Shown: positions 1-8,852, counted from the first letter of the stretch. The stretch: 64,000 bases of DNA from Cronobacter malonaticus LMG 23826 (GCF_001277215.2 NZ_CP013940.1:930001-994000), one strand, 5' to 3'. Numbers and translations: made by a program. The notes: a model not told the origin generated them from the sequence alone.

Positions 1-1
1 G

Positions 2-1135
2 TTGCAATCCACGCGCTGGCTGGCGCTCAGCTATTTCACCTATTTTTTCAGCTACGGTATTTTCCTGCCGTTCTGGAGCGTCTGGCTCGCAGGCGTTGGC
101 GTCGCGCCGGAAACTATCGGCCTTTTGCTCGGCTCCGGGCTGATCGCACGTTTTCTTGGTAGCCTGCTGCTGGCGCCCCGCGTCAAAGACCCTTCCCGTT
201 TAGTGTTTGCGCTGCGCCTGCTTGCGCTGCTGACGCTCGTTTTCGCGCTTGGCTTCTGGTTCGGGCATCAGACCGCCTGGCTGTTTGTCGTGCTGGTGGG
301 CTTTAACCTCTTTTTCTCGCCGCTGGTGCCGCTCACCGACGCGCTCGCCGCCACCTGGCAGCGCCAGATAGCGATGGACTACGGGCGCGTGCGCCTGTGG
401 GGATCGCTGGCGTTTGTGATTGGCTCGGCGCTCACCGGCAAGCTGGTGAGCGTCTACGATTACCGCGCCATTCTGGCGCTGCTGTCGCTCGGCGTGGCGT
501 CAATGCTTATCGGGATGCTGCTGAAACCCTCGGTCATGCCGCAGGGCGAAGCGCGTCATAACGAGGCCGCCGGCTGGCCGGTATGGCGCAGGTTGATCGT
601 TGAAAACTGGCGTTTTCTCGCCTGCGTAAGCCTGCTTCAGGGGGCGCACGCTGCCTATTACGGTTTCAGCGCCATTTACTGGCAGAGCAAAGGCTATTCC
701 GCCTCGGTCGTGGGATATCTCTGGTCGCTCGGCGTGGTAGCGGAAATTATTATCTTCGCGCTCAGTAAACGGCTGTTCAGCCGGTTTGGCGCGCGCGATC
801 TGCTGCTGCTCTCCGGCGTGCTGGGGATTATCCGCTGGGGAATGATGGGCTGGACGACCGCGCTGCCGTGGCTCATCGTGGCGCAGATCCTGCACTGCGG
901 GAGCTTCTCCATCTGTCATCTGGCGGCGATGCGCTATATCGCCGCCCGCGAAGGCTCGGAAGTCATCCGGCTACAGTCGGTCTACTCCGCCGTCGCGATG
1001 GGCGGCGGGATTGCGGTGATGACCGTCTTCGCAGGCTTCCTGTATCAACACCTTGCAGGCGGCGTCTTCTGGGTGATGGCGCTGGTTGCGCTGCCCGCGC
1101 TCTTCCTGCGCCCGAAAGTCGTGGCGCGCGCTTAA
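2..1135 (+). CDS. hcaT: 3-phenylpropionate MFS transporter HcaT (5' end cut by window)
   Basis: Major facilitator superfamily permease of the inner membrane, very close to E. coli HcaT, the presumed importer of 3-phenylpropionate. About twelve hydrophobic segments fill the 377 visible residues, and the family-like ends (SYGIFLPFWSVW near the N-terminus, ALPALFLRPKVV at the C-terminus) are present. The E. coli protein begins MVLQSTRW; here the frame reads (Val)-Leu-Gln-Ser-Thr-Arg-Trp from base 1, so the TTG at base 2 is probably an internal Leu and the true start lies just outside the window. The TAA stop overlaps that of the convergent csiE through a shared TTAA. The hca catabolic genes are not visible, so substrate assignment is by homology only. 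Confidence 0.9.
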   Translation: MQSTRWLALSYFTYFFSYGIFLPFWSVWLAGVGVAPETIGLLLGSGLIARFLGSLLLAPRVKDPSRLVFALRLLALLTLVFALGFWFGHQTAWLFVVLVGFNLFFSPLVPLTDALAATWQRQIAMDYGRVRLWGSLAFVIGSALTGKLVSVYDYRAILALLSLGVASMLIGMLLKPSVMPQGEARHNEAAGWPVWRRLIVENWRFLACVSLLQGAHAAYYGFSAIYWQSKGYSASVVGYLWSLGVVAEIIIFALSKRLFSRFGARDLLLLSGVLGIIRWGMMGWTTALPWLIVAQILHCGSFSICHLAAMRYIAAREGSEVIRLQSVYSAVAMGGGIAVMTVFAGFLYQHLAGGVFWVMALVALPALFLRPKVVARA

Positions 1136-2412
1136 GCTTCCAGAATCTCGCGTATCCGCTGCTGCTGGTGTTCACCGAACGGCAGCGTCGCGTGAATGAG
1201 CGGCGGCGAGAAGAGCGGCAGCGAGGTGGTGTATGGCGTCACAATCAGCGCCACCTCTTTCGGCGCGCCTTCCTGCTGGAAGGTATGCAGCGTGAGGTGT
1301 TTAATGTTGAGCGGCAGCAGGGTGAGTTCCCGTAGCTGCTGCTCGATTTCTGCCTCAAGCGCAGGGTCGTTGCCCGTCAGCAGCAGCACCTGTTTTTCAT
1401 GCAGATCCGCCTCCTGCATCAGCCACGCGCCGAAAATCACCGCCACAAGCCCCACTTCTTCATCAGAAAACGTCACCCGGTACTCTTCTTCAAAGCTATC
1501 AAACGCTTTGCGCGTGGTGCGCATCAGGCGCGGATAGAGACGGTTAATCTCTTCCGGCAGCGCGTTATCGATACCGATGCCGAACAGGCTGCGGTCAAGC
1601 GCCTGGCAGAGATGAATATAGAGCTGATCCGCAAGCCCTTGTTCATCGCTGAACGCCATGCCGGAGAGCTCGCGAAAGCGGGCAATCAGCGAAAGCACGG
1701 CGTGACGCAGACGATGATCTTCCGGGTGTGCGTCGCGCAGCGGATCGGGCGTGCGCAGCATCATAAACAGCAGTGCCAGGAAGCAGTGTTCGTTCACGTG
1801 CGGCGACTGGGCGACGCGGCGCTGCCAGTGGCGGACTATCTCCTGCGCGGCGAGAAACTCGGCGCGGGCGCGCATCCAGAGCTGTTGTGGTTCGGTGAAT
1901 TCCGGCGTCTGGCCGTAATGATGCTGCACCAGGCAGTATTGCAGGTAGAGACGCAGGAACTGCACGTCGCGCGGCTCGAACTGTCGGTTCAGACGGCGCG
2001 CGCAGAGGTTGACCAGCGCGTGTAAATTCGTATCGTCATACAGCGCCGTCGCGATGCCGTGCTGGCGCAGTTCGTTTTTCAGCGCGGGCGTGAAATGCTG
2101 CTGGATAAACTCGGGGCACAGGCGCAGCGCCCGGCGCAACCAGTGCAGCAGGCAAAGGCGTCTGTCTAACGCTGTGCCTTCAATCCGGTAGCTGCCGTCC
2201 TGCTGGGTGATAATACTCAGGCGGTGATACCGCTTAATTTCGTCGTCGGTTTCGGCAATGTCCTGACGGGCGATGGCGCCGTCAACGCCATTCAGCCGGC
2301 CTAACATTTCCGGCGTGATGGTTTGCCCCGGCAGATAGAGCATTAAAAGTACCTGGCAGCGGCGCTGCGGACTGGAAAGCACAGATGGTGGAGGGCAGAG
2401 CAGAGTCATCAT
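1132..2412 (-). CDS. csiE: Stationary-phase inducible protein CsiE (PRD-domain protein)
   Basis: Orthologue of E. coli CsiE, a stationary-phase, RpoS-dependent protein of unknown biochemical role. The 426 residues look like a transcriptional antiterminator/regulator with PTS-regulation-domain (PRD) character: an N-terminal helical region (LSSPQRRCQVLLMLYLPG) and a central to C-terminal PRD-like part (LYIHLCQALDRSLFGIGIDN, then SDEEVGLVAVIFGAWLMQE). No DNA or RNA target can be seen. It is transcribed towards hcaT and its TAA shares bases with the hcaT stop. It is divergent from the DUF1007 gene. The E. coli neighbour yfhR is absent on its upstream side. Confidence 0.9.
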   Translation of the reverse strand: MMTLLCPPPSVLSSPQRRCQVLLMLYLPGQTITPEMLGRLNGVDGAIARQDIAETDDEIKRYHRLSIITQQDGSYRIEGTALDRRLCLLHWLRRALRLCPEFIQQHFTPALKNELRQHGIATALYDDTNLHALVNLCARRLNRQFEPRDVQFLRLYLQYCLVQHHYGQTPEFTEPQQLWMRARAEFLAAQEIVRHWQRRVAQSPHVNEHCFLALLFMMLRTPDPLRDAHPEDHRLRHAVLSLIARFRELSGMAFSDEQGLADQLYIHLCQALDRSLFGIGIDNALPEEINRLYPRLMRTTRKAFDSFEEEYRVTFSDEEVGLVAVIFGAWLMQEADLHEKQVLLLTGNDPALEAEIEQQLRELTLLPLNIKHLTLHTFQQEGAPKEVALIVTPYTTSLPLFSPPLIHATLPFGEHQQQRIREILEA

Positions 2413-2537
2413 CCGTTTAGTCCAGTGAGTGAGAATATTGCTAAGAATAGCTAAAGGATTATTGAATGCCGTTCAGGGTGCCCAGTTTGATCGCGGAATT
2501 CTGGCTGGCTCACAGAATTTTTCGCCAGAGGAAGATA

Positions 2538-3185
2538 ATGAGCGCTCGTCTTTACCGGTTAATGTGTGCTGCGGCTGTAGTATCGCTGGTTCCGGCGCGG
2601 GAGGCGCTGGCACATCCGCACAGCTTTATCTCGTTGAAAACCGACATCGTCAGCGAAGCGGGACAGATAACGGCGCTGAAAATGCGCTGGAAAATGGATG
2701 AAATCACTTCAGCGGATCTACTGTATGACGCAGGCGACGCCGCGCCCGGTTCGCCGGTGTGGAAAAAGCTGGCGGCGGAAGTGATGGCGAATGTGATCGG
2801 ACAGCACTATTTCACCGAGTTCTGGCATAACGGGCAGAAGGTGAAATTCGCCGCCACGCCGCTGGCGTATGGTCTGGCGCGGGAGGGGCATCAGGCGGTA
2901 CTGACCTTTACGCTGCCGCTTGCGCATCCGCAAAAAGCCTCGGGCGCGCGCTATACGTTCGCCACGTTTGATCCCACCTATTATGTGTCGATGAGTTATG
3001 ACGCACCAGGCGATGTGACGCTCAGTGATGAACTGCGGGAGCGCTGCAACGTGGCGGTGAAAACGCCGCAGCCGGATGCGGCCGTGCAGGATTTCGCGCT
3101 GTCGCTCGATAAATCCGATGCGCCGCCGGAAGATATGGATTTGGGTAAACAATTCGCTCAGGAGGTGACGTTGCAATGTCAGTGA
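2538..3185 (+). CDS. DUF1007 family periplasmic protein, partner of NicO transporter
   Basis: A DUF1007-family protein of 215 residues. I start it at ATG 2538, preceded by a strong AGAGGAAG ribosome-binding site; an upstream in-frame ATG at 2466 would add 24 residues before the signal peptide and is less likely. The N-terminus (MSARLYRLMCAAAVVSLVP...ALAHPHSF) is a Sec signal peptide with probable cleavage after ALA. The mature protein starts with His-Pro-His, typical of DUF1007 and suggestive of metal binding. It overlaps the following NicO gene by 10 bases, so the two are translationally linked. DUF1007 and NicO genes are often adjacent or fused, which suggests a role in nickel/cobalt transport; the exact function is unknown. 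Confidence 0.8.
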   Translation: MSARLYRLMCAAAVVSLVPAREALAHPHSFISLKTDIVSEAGQITALKMRWKMDEITSADLLYDAGDAAPGSPVWKKLAAEVMANVIGQHYFTEFWHNGQKVKFAATPLAYGLAREGHQAVLTFTLPLAHPQKASGARYTFATFDPTYYVSMSYDAPGDVTLSDELRERCNVAVKTPQPDAAVQDFALSLDKSDAPPEDMDLGKQFAQEVTLQCQ

Positions 3186-4153
3186 TTTCAACGCCGCTCG
3201 CGACCCGCCGCTGGCTGCACTTCTGGCCGCTGGCGCTGTTTGTTGTGCTGGCGATCGGCGCGGGCGCCTGGCTGTGGCTTGAATGGCCGCAGGTACTGAT
3301 GAAAAGCACCGTCTGGCAGCGCGATATTAATCGCGAGATGAGTGCACTGCTTCAACAGGTGGCGGAAAACCCGACGCGCGCGGGCAGTTCGCTGCTGCTG
3401 TTTAGCTTTGTTTATGGTGTGCTGCACGCGCTGGGGCCGGGCCATGGCAAAGTCGTGATCGCCACCTGGCTTGCCACGCATCCGTCGCGCCTGAAAACCA
3501 GCCTGCAACTGACGTTCGCGTCGTCATTGCTGCAGGGGCTGGTGGCGATTGCGCTGGTGACGGTAGTGCTGACGGTGCTGGCTCTGCCCGCGCGGCAACT
3601 GCATCTGAGCGGCTACTGGCTGGAGAAGGGGAGCTATCTGATGGTCGGCGCGCTGGGGTTGCTGCTTTGCTGGCGTGCGGTGAAAACGCTGCGCGGGCTG
3701 GTGCGGCGTCCGGTGTTTACCGCGTTTACGCCACACCATACGCACAGCAACACCTGCGGCTGCGGGCATCAGCATGTGCCGTCGCAGGCGCAGCTTGAGC
3801 GCGGTGAGGACTGGCGCGCGAGGCTGATGGTGGTGCTCTCGATGGGGATGCGGCCCTGTTCCGGCGCGCTGATGGTGCTGTTGTTCAGTAAAGTGATTGG
3901 GGTGTTTAGCTGGGGTGTGGCGTCAGCGCTGGCGATGGCGGCGGGAACGTCATTAACTATCTCAGCCATCGCGCTGTTTGTGCACAGCTTCCGGCATCTG
4001 GCGGCGCGGCTTGGCGGGCAGAAAACGCCCCCGTTGTGGCGGCGAACGGGCGGGGCGACGCTGGCGCTCGCCGGCGGCGTGGTGTTGGTTGTCGCCGCGC
4101 TGGTGATGTGGTCAGGCGCAGCGCCCGTCGCGCAAGGGTTACGGCCGTTTTAA
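3176..4153 (+). CDS. NicO/RcnA-family nickel/cobalt transporter
   Basis: Inner-membrane protein of 325 residues in the NicO (nickel/cobalt) transporter superfamily. It shows the signature HALGPGHGK near residue 90, a His/Cys-rich cytoplasmic loop (HHTHSNTCGCGHQH near 190) and the second conserved motif SMGMRPCSGAL near 220, with about seven hydrophobic segments. Starts at ATG 3176 inside the end of the DUF1007 gene with AGGAGG about ten bases upstream. Whether it imports or exports Ni/Co cannot be told from sequence; RcnA relatives are exporters. It lies where E. coli has yfhR, so it is accessory relative to E. coli K-12. Confidence 0.82.
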   Translation: MSVISTPLATRRWLHFWPLALFVVLAIGAGAWLWLEWPQVLMKSTVWQRDINREMSALLQQVAENPTRAGSSLLLFSFVYGVLHALGPGHGKVVIATWLATHPSRLKTSLQLTFASSLLQGLVAIALVTVVLTVLALPARQLHLSGYWLEKGSYLMVGALGLLLCWRAVKTLRGLVRRPVFTAFTPHHTHSNTCGCGHQHVPSQAQLERGEDWRARLMVVLSMGMRPCSGALMVLLFSKVIGVFSWGVASALAMAAGTSLTISAIALFVHSFRHLAARLGGQKTPPLWRRTGGATLALAGGVVLVVAALVMWSGAAPVAQGLRPF

Positions 4154-4162
4154 ACGCGGCAC

Positions 4163-4188
4163 GGCGGGTGCGCATTCGCTTACCCGCC
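4163..4188. repeat. REP-like palindrome (inverted copy)
   Basis: Hairpin with arms GGCGGGT and ACCCGCC, an inner GCG/CGC pairing and a two-base TT bulge on one side, which is the classical REP fold. It lies in inverse orientation to the three copies that follow at 4211-4307. Confidence 0.65.
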
Positions 4189-4210
4189 CTACGAGATTAG
4201 CGGGTTGAAT

Positions 4211-4307
4211 GTAGGGTGGGTAAGCGCGGCGCACCGGTCAGTAAGTAGGGTGGGTAAGCGTAGCGCACCGGTCAGTAAGTAGGGTGGGTAAGCGTAGCGC
4301 ACCCACC
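4211..4307 (+). repeat. Tandem 34-bp REP-like repeats (two truncated copies plus one complete)
   Basis: Units at 4211-4244 and 4245-4278 are 34 bp each and nearly identical, both beginning GTAGGGTGGGTAAGCG and ending CACCGGTCAGTAA. The third at 4279-4307 ends with the complementary arm GCACCCACC and can fold into a full REP hairpin (GGTGGGT/ACCCACC with an AA bulge and inner GCG/CGC). The same complete element recurs at 13171-13200. Confidence 0.75.
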
Positions 4308-4344
4308 GGGTCACGAAATCTCACGCGCCATAAAAAAACCAACA

Positions 4345-4379
4345 AAAAAGGCAGGCCGCTCTCGCGTACCTGCCTTTTT
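4345..4379. terminator. Bidirectional rho-independent terminator of suhB
   Basis: Stem AAAAAGGCAGG / CCTGCCTTTTT with a 13-base loop, 15 bases beyond the suhB stop on the minus strand. A-tract and T-tract allow function in both directions, so it may also end transcripts from the NicO gene. Confidence 0.8.
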
Positions 4380-4394
4380 CTTGCCGGGAAGCGA

Positions 4395-5198
4395 TTAACG
4401 CTTCAGCGCTTCGCTCAGCTCATCGCGCATATTGCTAAGCATCGCTTTCACGACGCGCGGGTTGCCAGCCACGATGTTGCCGGTCGTCAGGTAGTTATGA
4501 CCACCGACGAAATCGCATACCAGACCGCCAGCCTCACGCACCAGCAGCTCGCCTGCGGCGAAATCCCATGGCTTCAGGCCAATCTCAAAGTAACCATCCA
4601 CACGGCCTGCGGCCACATAGGACAGATCCAGCGCGGCAGAGCCGGTGCGGCGGAAATCAGCGCACTGGGTAAACAGTTTGGTCACGATATTCATGTACGG
4701 CGTGGCGTGCTGTTTGGCTTTGAACGGGAAGCCGGTCGCCAGAATGGTGCCGTCCAGATCGCGAGCGGTGCTGCCGCGCAGACGGTAGCCGTTAAGCTGC
4801 GCGCCCTGGCCGCGAACGGCGGTGAAGAGTTCGTTACGCATCGGATCGTAAACCACGGCGACTTCCGCGCGGCCTTTAATGCGTACAGCGATAGAAACCG
4901 CGAAGTGCGGGAGACGTTTAACGAAGTTGGTGGTGCCATCCAGCGGATCGATAACCCATTGAATATCCTGCTCGGTGCCGGCGTGTTCACCGCTTTCTTC
5001 GGTGATGATGGTGTGTTGCGGGTAGGACTGGCGAATGGTGTCGATAATAATGCGCTCTGCGCCTTTATCCACGTTCGTCACAAAGTCGTTGCTGCCTTTC
5101 TGGCTGGTCTCTACGGCGTCCGGGGTTTCGTAGTTTTTGGCGATAAAATTTCCGGCCTTGCGCGCAGCACGCACGGCGATGTTGAGCATCGGATGCAT
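4395..5198 (-). CDS. suhB: Inositol-1-monophosphatase SuhB
   Basis: Orthologue of E. coli SuhB (267 residues, full length), a Mg-dependent, Li-sensitive inositol monophosphatase that also acts in rRNA transcription antitermination complexes. Metal-binding residues of the family are in place: Glu67 in TEESGEHAG, and Asp84 and Asp87 in DPLDGTTNF; the second motif WDFAAGELLVREAGG is near residue 210. It is divergent from trmJ, sharing a 121-base promoter region, and followed by a strong terminator. Confidence 0.97.
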   Translation of the reverse strand: MHPMLNIAVRAARKAGNFIAKNYETPDAVETSQKGSNDFVTNVDKGAERIIIDTIRQSYPQHTIITEESGEHAGTEQDIQWVIDPLDGTTNFVKRLPHFAVSIAVRIKGRAEVAVVYDPMRNELFTAVRGQGAQLNGYRLRGSTARDLDGTILATGFPFKAKQHATPYMNIVTKLFTQCADFRRTGSAALDLSYVAAGRVDGYFEIGLKPWDFAAGELLVREAGGLVCDFVGGHNYLTTGNIVAGNPRVVKAMLSNMRDELSEALKR

Positions 5199-5319
5199 CA
5201 GGTTTCTCTCACTGGATGTTAAAGAACGGGAAAACGGCGCGGATTATAGCAGAGGGTTCGGAATATGTCTCAGGTTTATGATAAGATGCGTGGATATTCT
5301 TTTCGGATACTGAGTCGCT

Positions 5320-6057
5320 ATGCTGCAAAACATTCGTATCGTGCTGGTTGAAACCTCACACACCGGCAACATGGGTTCTGTTGCCCGCGCCATGAAAACC
5401 ATGGGCCTCACCAACCTGTGGCTGGTTAATCCGCTGGTGAAACCGGATTCCCAGGCCATCGCGCTCGCCGCCGGTGCCAGCGATGTGATTGGCAACGCCA
5501 GCATCGTCGATACGCTGGATGAAGCGCTGGCGGGGTGCAGCCTGGTCGTTGGTACCAGCGCGCGTTCGCGCACGCTGCCATGGCCGATGCTCGATCCGCG
5601 CGAATGCGGGCTGAAAAGCGTCTCTGAAGCGGCGCACGCGCCGGTGGCGATTGTGTTTGGCCGCGAGCGCGTGGGGCTGACTAACGACGAACTGCAAAAG
5701 TGCCACTATCACGTGGCAATCGCGGCGAACCCGGAGTACAGCTCGCTCAATCTCGCGATGGCGGTGCAGGTAATCGCCTACGAAGTGCGCATGGCGTGGC
5801 TCGCCACGCAGGACGCCCAAACGCCTGCGCATAATGAAGAAGAAACCCCGTATCCGCTGGTGGACGATCTGGAGCGTTTTTACGGTCATCTTGAGCAAGT
5901 TTTGCTCTCAACTGGCTTCATTCGCCCGAATCATCCCGGCCAGGTGATGAACAAATTACGCCGTCTTTTTACCCGCGCACGCCCGGAAAGTCAGGAACTT
6001 AACATCCTGCGCGGCATGCTGGCGTCGATAGAAAGCAGCCGTAATGAGAAGCCGTAA
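5320..6057 (+). CDS. trmJ: tRNA (cytidine/uridine-2'-O)-methyltransferase TrmJ
   Basis: SPOUT-class methyltransferase (formerly YfhQ), which 2'-O-methylates position 32 of tRNA anticodon loops using S-adenosylmethionine. 245 residues, against 246 in E. coli. N-terminal RNA-binding/catalytic start ([16 protein letters not shown]) and the knotted C-terminal SAM-binding motifs ([13 protein letters not shown] and [14 protein letters not shown]) are intact. The last codons overlap the first IscR operator half-site at 6057, so the stop lies directly in the isc control region. Confidence 0.96.
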   Translation: MLQNIRIVLVETSHTGNMGSVARAMKTMGLTNLWLVNPLVKPDSQAIALAAGASDVIGNASIVDTLDEALAGCSLVVGTSARSRTLPWPMLDPRECGLKSVSEAAHAPVAIVFGRERVGLTNDELQKCHYHVAIAANPEYSSLNLAMAVQVIAYEVRMAWLATQDAQTPAHNEEETPYPLVDDLERFYGHLEQVLLSTGFIRPNHPGQVMNKLRRLFTRARPESQELNILRGMLASIESSRNEKP

Positions 6058-6106
6058 TACTTGAGTAAAATACTCGGGTAAATAGTTGACCATTTTACTC
6101 GGGAAT
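6057..6106 (+). promoter_or_regulatory. Two type 1 IscR-binding sites at the iscR promoter
   Basis: Two adjacent 25-base sites, 6057-6081 and 6082-6106, fit the type 1 IscR pattern seen at the E. coli iscR promoter (ATA...TTGA...ACTCGGG...). The second overlaps the expected -35 region. In E. coli, [2Fe-2S]-IscR represses the operon here; the near identity suggests the same feedback. Confidence 0.75.
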
Positions 6107-6123
6107 GTCAGACTTGCGCCTGC

Positions 6124-6129
6124 TATGCA
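6124..6129 (+). promoter_or_regulatory. Predicted iscR promoter -10 element
   Basis: TATGCA preceded by TGC (extended -10 character), about 17 bases after the end of a poor -35 inside the second IscR site. Position matches the E. coli iscR promoter. Confidence 0.55.
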
Positions 6130-6188
6130 ATACCCCCATTTTCATAAAAACCCCCGCGTCGAGGGGCGAGCTTGAGGTTAAGTAAGAC

Positions 6189-6677
6189 ATGAGACTGACA
6201 TCTAAAGGGCGCTATGCCGTGACCGCAATGCTTGACGTTGCGCTCAACTCCGAATCCGGTCCGGTACCGTTGGCAGATATTTCTGAACGTCAGGGTATCT
6301 CCCTTTCTTATCTGGAGCAGCTGTTCTCTCGTCTGCGTAAAAATGGCCTGGTGGCCAGCGTGCGTGGTCCGGGCGGCGGTTATCTGCTGGGTAAAGACGC
6401 GGGCCAGATTGCGGTTGGTGAAGTGATTAGCGCCGTTGATGAGTCTGTCGATGCGACCCGTTGTCAGGGCAAAGGCGGCTGCCAGGGCGGCGATAAATGC
6501 CTGACCCACGCGCTATGGCGCGATCTGAGCGACCGCCTGACCGGTTTTCTGAACAACATTACCTTAGGTGAACTGGTGAACAACCAGGAAGTGCTGGACG
6601 TCTCTGACCGTCAGCATAATGAAGCCCATCGCCCGACCCGCGCTCAGGACGCTATCGACGTCAAACTGCGCGCTTAA
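6189..6677 (+). CDS. iscR: Fe-S cluster-sensing transcription factor IscR
   Basis: Rrf2-family regulator, 162 residues as in E. coli. N-terminal winged helix ([19 protein letters not shown]...[20 protein letters not shown]) and the cluster-binding loop [17 protein letters not shown], which provides three Cys (about 92, 98, 104) and a His (about 107). It represses its own operon when loaded with a [2Fe-2S] cluster and controls other Fe-S genes in either form. First gene of the isc operon, with the operator pair directly upstream. Confidence 0.98.
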   Translation: MRLTSKGRYAVTAMLDVALNSESGPVPLADISERQGISLSYLEQLFSRLRKNGLVASVRGPGGGYLLGKDAGQIAVGEVISAVDESVDATRCQGKGGCQGGDKCLTHALWRDLSDRLTGFLNNITLGELVNNQEVLDVSDRQHNEAHRPTRAQDAIDVKLRA

Positions 6678-6793
6678 AAAAATAATACGCTTTTCCCGAA
6701 TCAGGCCAGGAAGCTCCGGCATCCTGTAGACTGCGGCGTACATCCAGCCGGCTGCCTGATTCACCGCTTTGAGATGTACGGAGCTTAAGAGCA

Positions 6794-8008
6794 ATGAAAT
6801 TACCGATTTACCTCGATTACTCCGCGACCACGCCGGTGGACCCGCGCGTCGCCGAGAAAATGATGCAGTTTTTAACGATGGACGGAACCTTCGGTAACCC
6901 GGCCTCCCGCTCCCACCGTTTCGGCTGGCAGGCGGAAGAGGCGGTGGATATCGCCCGTAACCAGGTGGCCGATCTGATTGGCGCCGACCCGCGTGAAATC
7001 GTCTTTACCTCTGGCGCGACCGAATCCGACAACCTCGCTATCAAAGGTGCGGCTAATTTCTACCAGAAAAAAGGCAAGCACATCATCACCAGCAAAACCG
7101 AGCATAAAGCGGTGCTGGATACCTGCCGTCAGCTGGAGCGCGAAGGCTTTGAGGTGACTTACCTCGCCCCGCAGAGCAACGGCATTATCGATCTTAAAGA
7201 ACTCGAAGCCGCGATGCGTGACGACACCATCCTGGTGTCCATCATGCACGTGAACAACGAAATCGGCGTGGTGCAGGATATCGCGACCATCGGCGAAATG
7301 TGCCGCGCGCGCGGTATCATCTATCACGTTGACGCTACTCAGAGCGTGGGCAAACTGCCTATCGACCTGACCCAGCTGAAAGTGGATCTGATGTCCTTCA
7401 CTGGTCACAAAATCTATGGCCCGAAAGGCATCGGCGCGCTCTACGTGCGTCGTAAACCGCGTATCCGCATCGAAGCGCAGATGCACGGCGGCGGTCACGA
7501 GCGCGGTATGCGTTCCGGTACGCTGCCGGTTCACCAGATAGTCGGCATGGGCGAAGCCTATCGTATCGCGAAAGAAGAGATGGCGAGCGAAATGGAACGT
7601 CTGCGCGGTCTGCGTAACCGTCTGTGGAACGGCATCAAAGATATCGAAGAAGTTTACCTGAACGGCGATCTTGAGCAGGGCGTTCCGACCATCCTGAACG
7701 TGAGCTTCAACTATGTTGAAGGCGAGTCGCTGATCATGGCGCTGAAAGACCTGGCGGTATCCTCAGGTTCCGCCTGTACCTCTGCGAGCCTCGAGCCGTC
7801 TTACGTGCTGCGCGCGCTGGGTATGAATGACGAACTGGCGCACAGCTCTATCCGTTTCTCTCTGGGCCGTTTCACGACTGAAGAAGAGATCGACTACACC
7901 ATCGAACTGGTTCGCAAATCTATCGGCCGTCTGCGCGACCTCTCTCCGCTGTGGGAGATGTTTAAGCAGGGCGTGGATTTAACCACCATCGAATGGGCTC
8001 ATCATTAA
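6794..8008 (+). CDS. iscS: Cysteine desulfurase IscS
   Basis: PLP-dependent desulfurase of 404 residues, the sulfur donor for Fe-S clusters and for tRNA thiolation. The PLP lysine lies in [12 protein letters not shown] (about 206) and the persulfide-carrying cysteine in [14 protein letters not shown] (about 328). The C-terminus [12 protein letters not shown] matches the part that contacts IscU in E. coli. Second gene of the isc operon, 116 bases after iscR; in E. coli this gap is where the RyhB sRNA-dependent differential stability arises, which cannot be judged here. Confidence 0.98.
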   Translation: MKLPIYLDYSATTPVDPRVAEKMMQFLTMDGTFGNPASRSHRFGWQAEEAVDIARNQVADLIGADPREIVFTSGATESDNLAIKGAANFYQKKGKHIITSKTEHKAVLDTCRQLEREGFEVTYLAPQSNGIIDLKELEAAMRDDTILVSIMHVNNEIGVVQDIATIGEMCRARGIIYHVDATQSVGKLPIDLTQLKVDLMSFTGHKIYGPKGIGALYVRRKPRIRIEAQMHGGGHERGMRSGTLPVHQIVGMGEAYRIAKEEMASEMERLRGLRNRLWNGIKDIEEVYLNGDLEQGVPTILNVSFNYVEGESLIMALKDLAVSSGSACTSASLEPSYVLRALGMNDELAHSSIRFSLGRFTTEEEIDYTIELVRKSIGRLRDLSPLWEMFKQGVDLTTIEWAHH

Positions 8009-8036
8009 TCGGTATCGGATTCAGGAGAAATAACAC

Positions 8037-8423
8037 ATGGCATACAGCGAAAAAGTCATCGATCATTACGAAAACCCGCGCAACGTCGGCTCTTTTGATA
8101 ACAACGACGACAACGTCGGCAGCGGCATGGTCGGCGCGCCGGCGTGCGGCGACGTGATGAAGTTGCAGATCAAAGTCAACAATGAAGGTATCATTGAAGA
8201 CGCACGCTTCAAAACCTACGGCTGCGGCTCCGCTATCGCGTCCAGCTCGCTGGTCACCGAGTGGGTCAAAGGCAAATCCCTGGACGAAGCGCAGGCAATT
8301 AAAAATACCGACATCGCAGACGAACTCGAACTGCCGCCGGTAAAAATTCACTGCTCTATCCTGGCGGAAGACGCCATCAAAGCCGCTATTGCGGACTATA
8401 AAAGCAAACGTGAAGCAAAATAA
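8037..8423 (+). CDS. iscU: Fe-S cluster scaffold IscU
   Basis: Scaffold on which IscS sulfur and iron are assembled into [2Fe-2S] clusters. 128 residues, with the three cluster cysteines (Cys37 in APACGD, Cys63 in YGCGSA and about Cys106 in KIHCSI), Asp39, and the LPPVK motif (99-103) that HscA binds for cluster transfer. Preceded by CAGGAGAAA ribosome-binding site, 28 bases after iscS. Confidence 0.98.
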   Translation: MAYSEKVIDHYENPRNVGSFDNNDDNVGSGMVGAPACGDVMKLQIKVNNEGIIEDARFKTYGCGSAIASSSLVTEWVKGKSLDEAQAIKNTDIADELELPPVKIHCSILAEDAIKAAIADYKSKREAK

Positions 8424-8447
8424 TCATTGATGAGTTGAGGTTGTAGT

Positions 8448-8771
8448 ATGTCGATTACCCTTAGCGACACCGCCGCCGCGCGCGTCAACGCTTTCCTGGC
8501 CAACCGCGGTAAAGGTTTTGGCCTGCGTCTTGGCGTGCGTACGTCCGGCTGTTCCGGCATGGCCTATGTGCTGGAATTTGTTGACGCGCCGCAGCCAGAA
8601 GATACGGTGTTCGAAGACAAGGGCGTGAAGGTGGTGGTCGATGGTAAAAGCCTGCAATTCCTTAATGGCACTCAGCTGGACTTCGTCAAAGAAGGCCTGA
8701 ACGAAGGGTTTAAATTCACCAACCCGAACGTTAAAGATGAGTGCGGCTGCGGCGAAAGCTTTAACGTCTGA
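8448..8771 (+). CDS. iscA: A-type Fe-S carrier IscA
   Basis: A-type carrier/iron-binding protein of 107 residues that passes clusters on to apo-proteins. The three conserved cysteines are present in RTSGCSGM (about 35) and the C-terminal CGCGESF (about 99 and 101). Follows iscU by 24 bases. A hairpin downstream separates it from hscB. Confidence 0.98.
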   Translation: MSITLSDTAAARVNAFLANRGKGFGLRLGVRTSGCSGMAYVLEFVDAPQPEDTVFEDKGVKVVVDGKSLQFLNGTQLDFVKEGLNEGFKFTNPNVKDECGCGESFNV

Positions 8772-8788
8772 TAATCTTTCCCGCCTCT

Positions 8789-8815
8789 CCCCGTCTGCAC
8801 CAGCCGCAGGCGGGG
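8789..8815 (+). terminator. Hairpin between iscA and hscB (possible attenuator)
   Basis: Ten-base-pair stem (arms CCCCGTCTGC / GCAGGCGGGG, one G-T pair) with a 7-base loop, followed by a T-rich but interrupted run TATTTGCTTTAT. It could reduce read-through from iscRSUA into hscBA-fdx-iscX. Confidence 0.5.
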
Positions 8816-8852
8816 TATTTGCTTTATCACGTTGACTGACCCCGAGACTGTT

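Noticed and set aside
4284..5222. Long plus-strand frame over suhB
   Set aside because: Antisense shadow of suhB in GC-rich DNA; begins in the REP cluster.
8832..8852. TTG start for hscB
   Set aside because: Adds seven residues not found in E. coli HscB, which begins MDYFTLFG.
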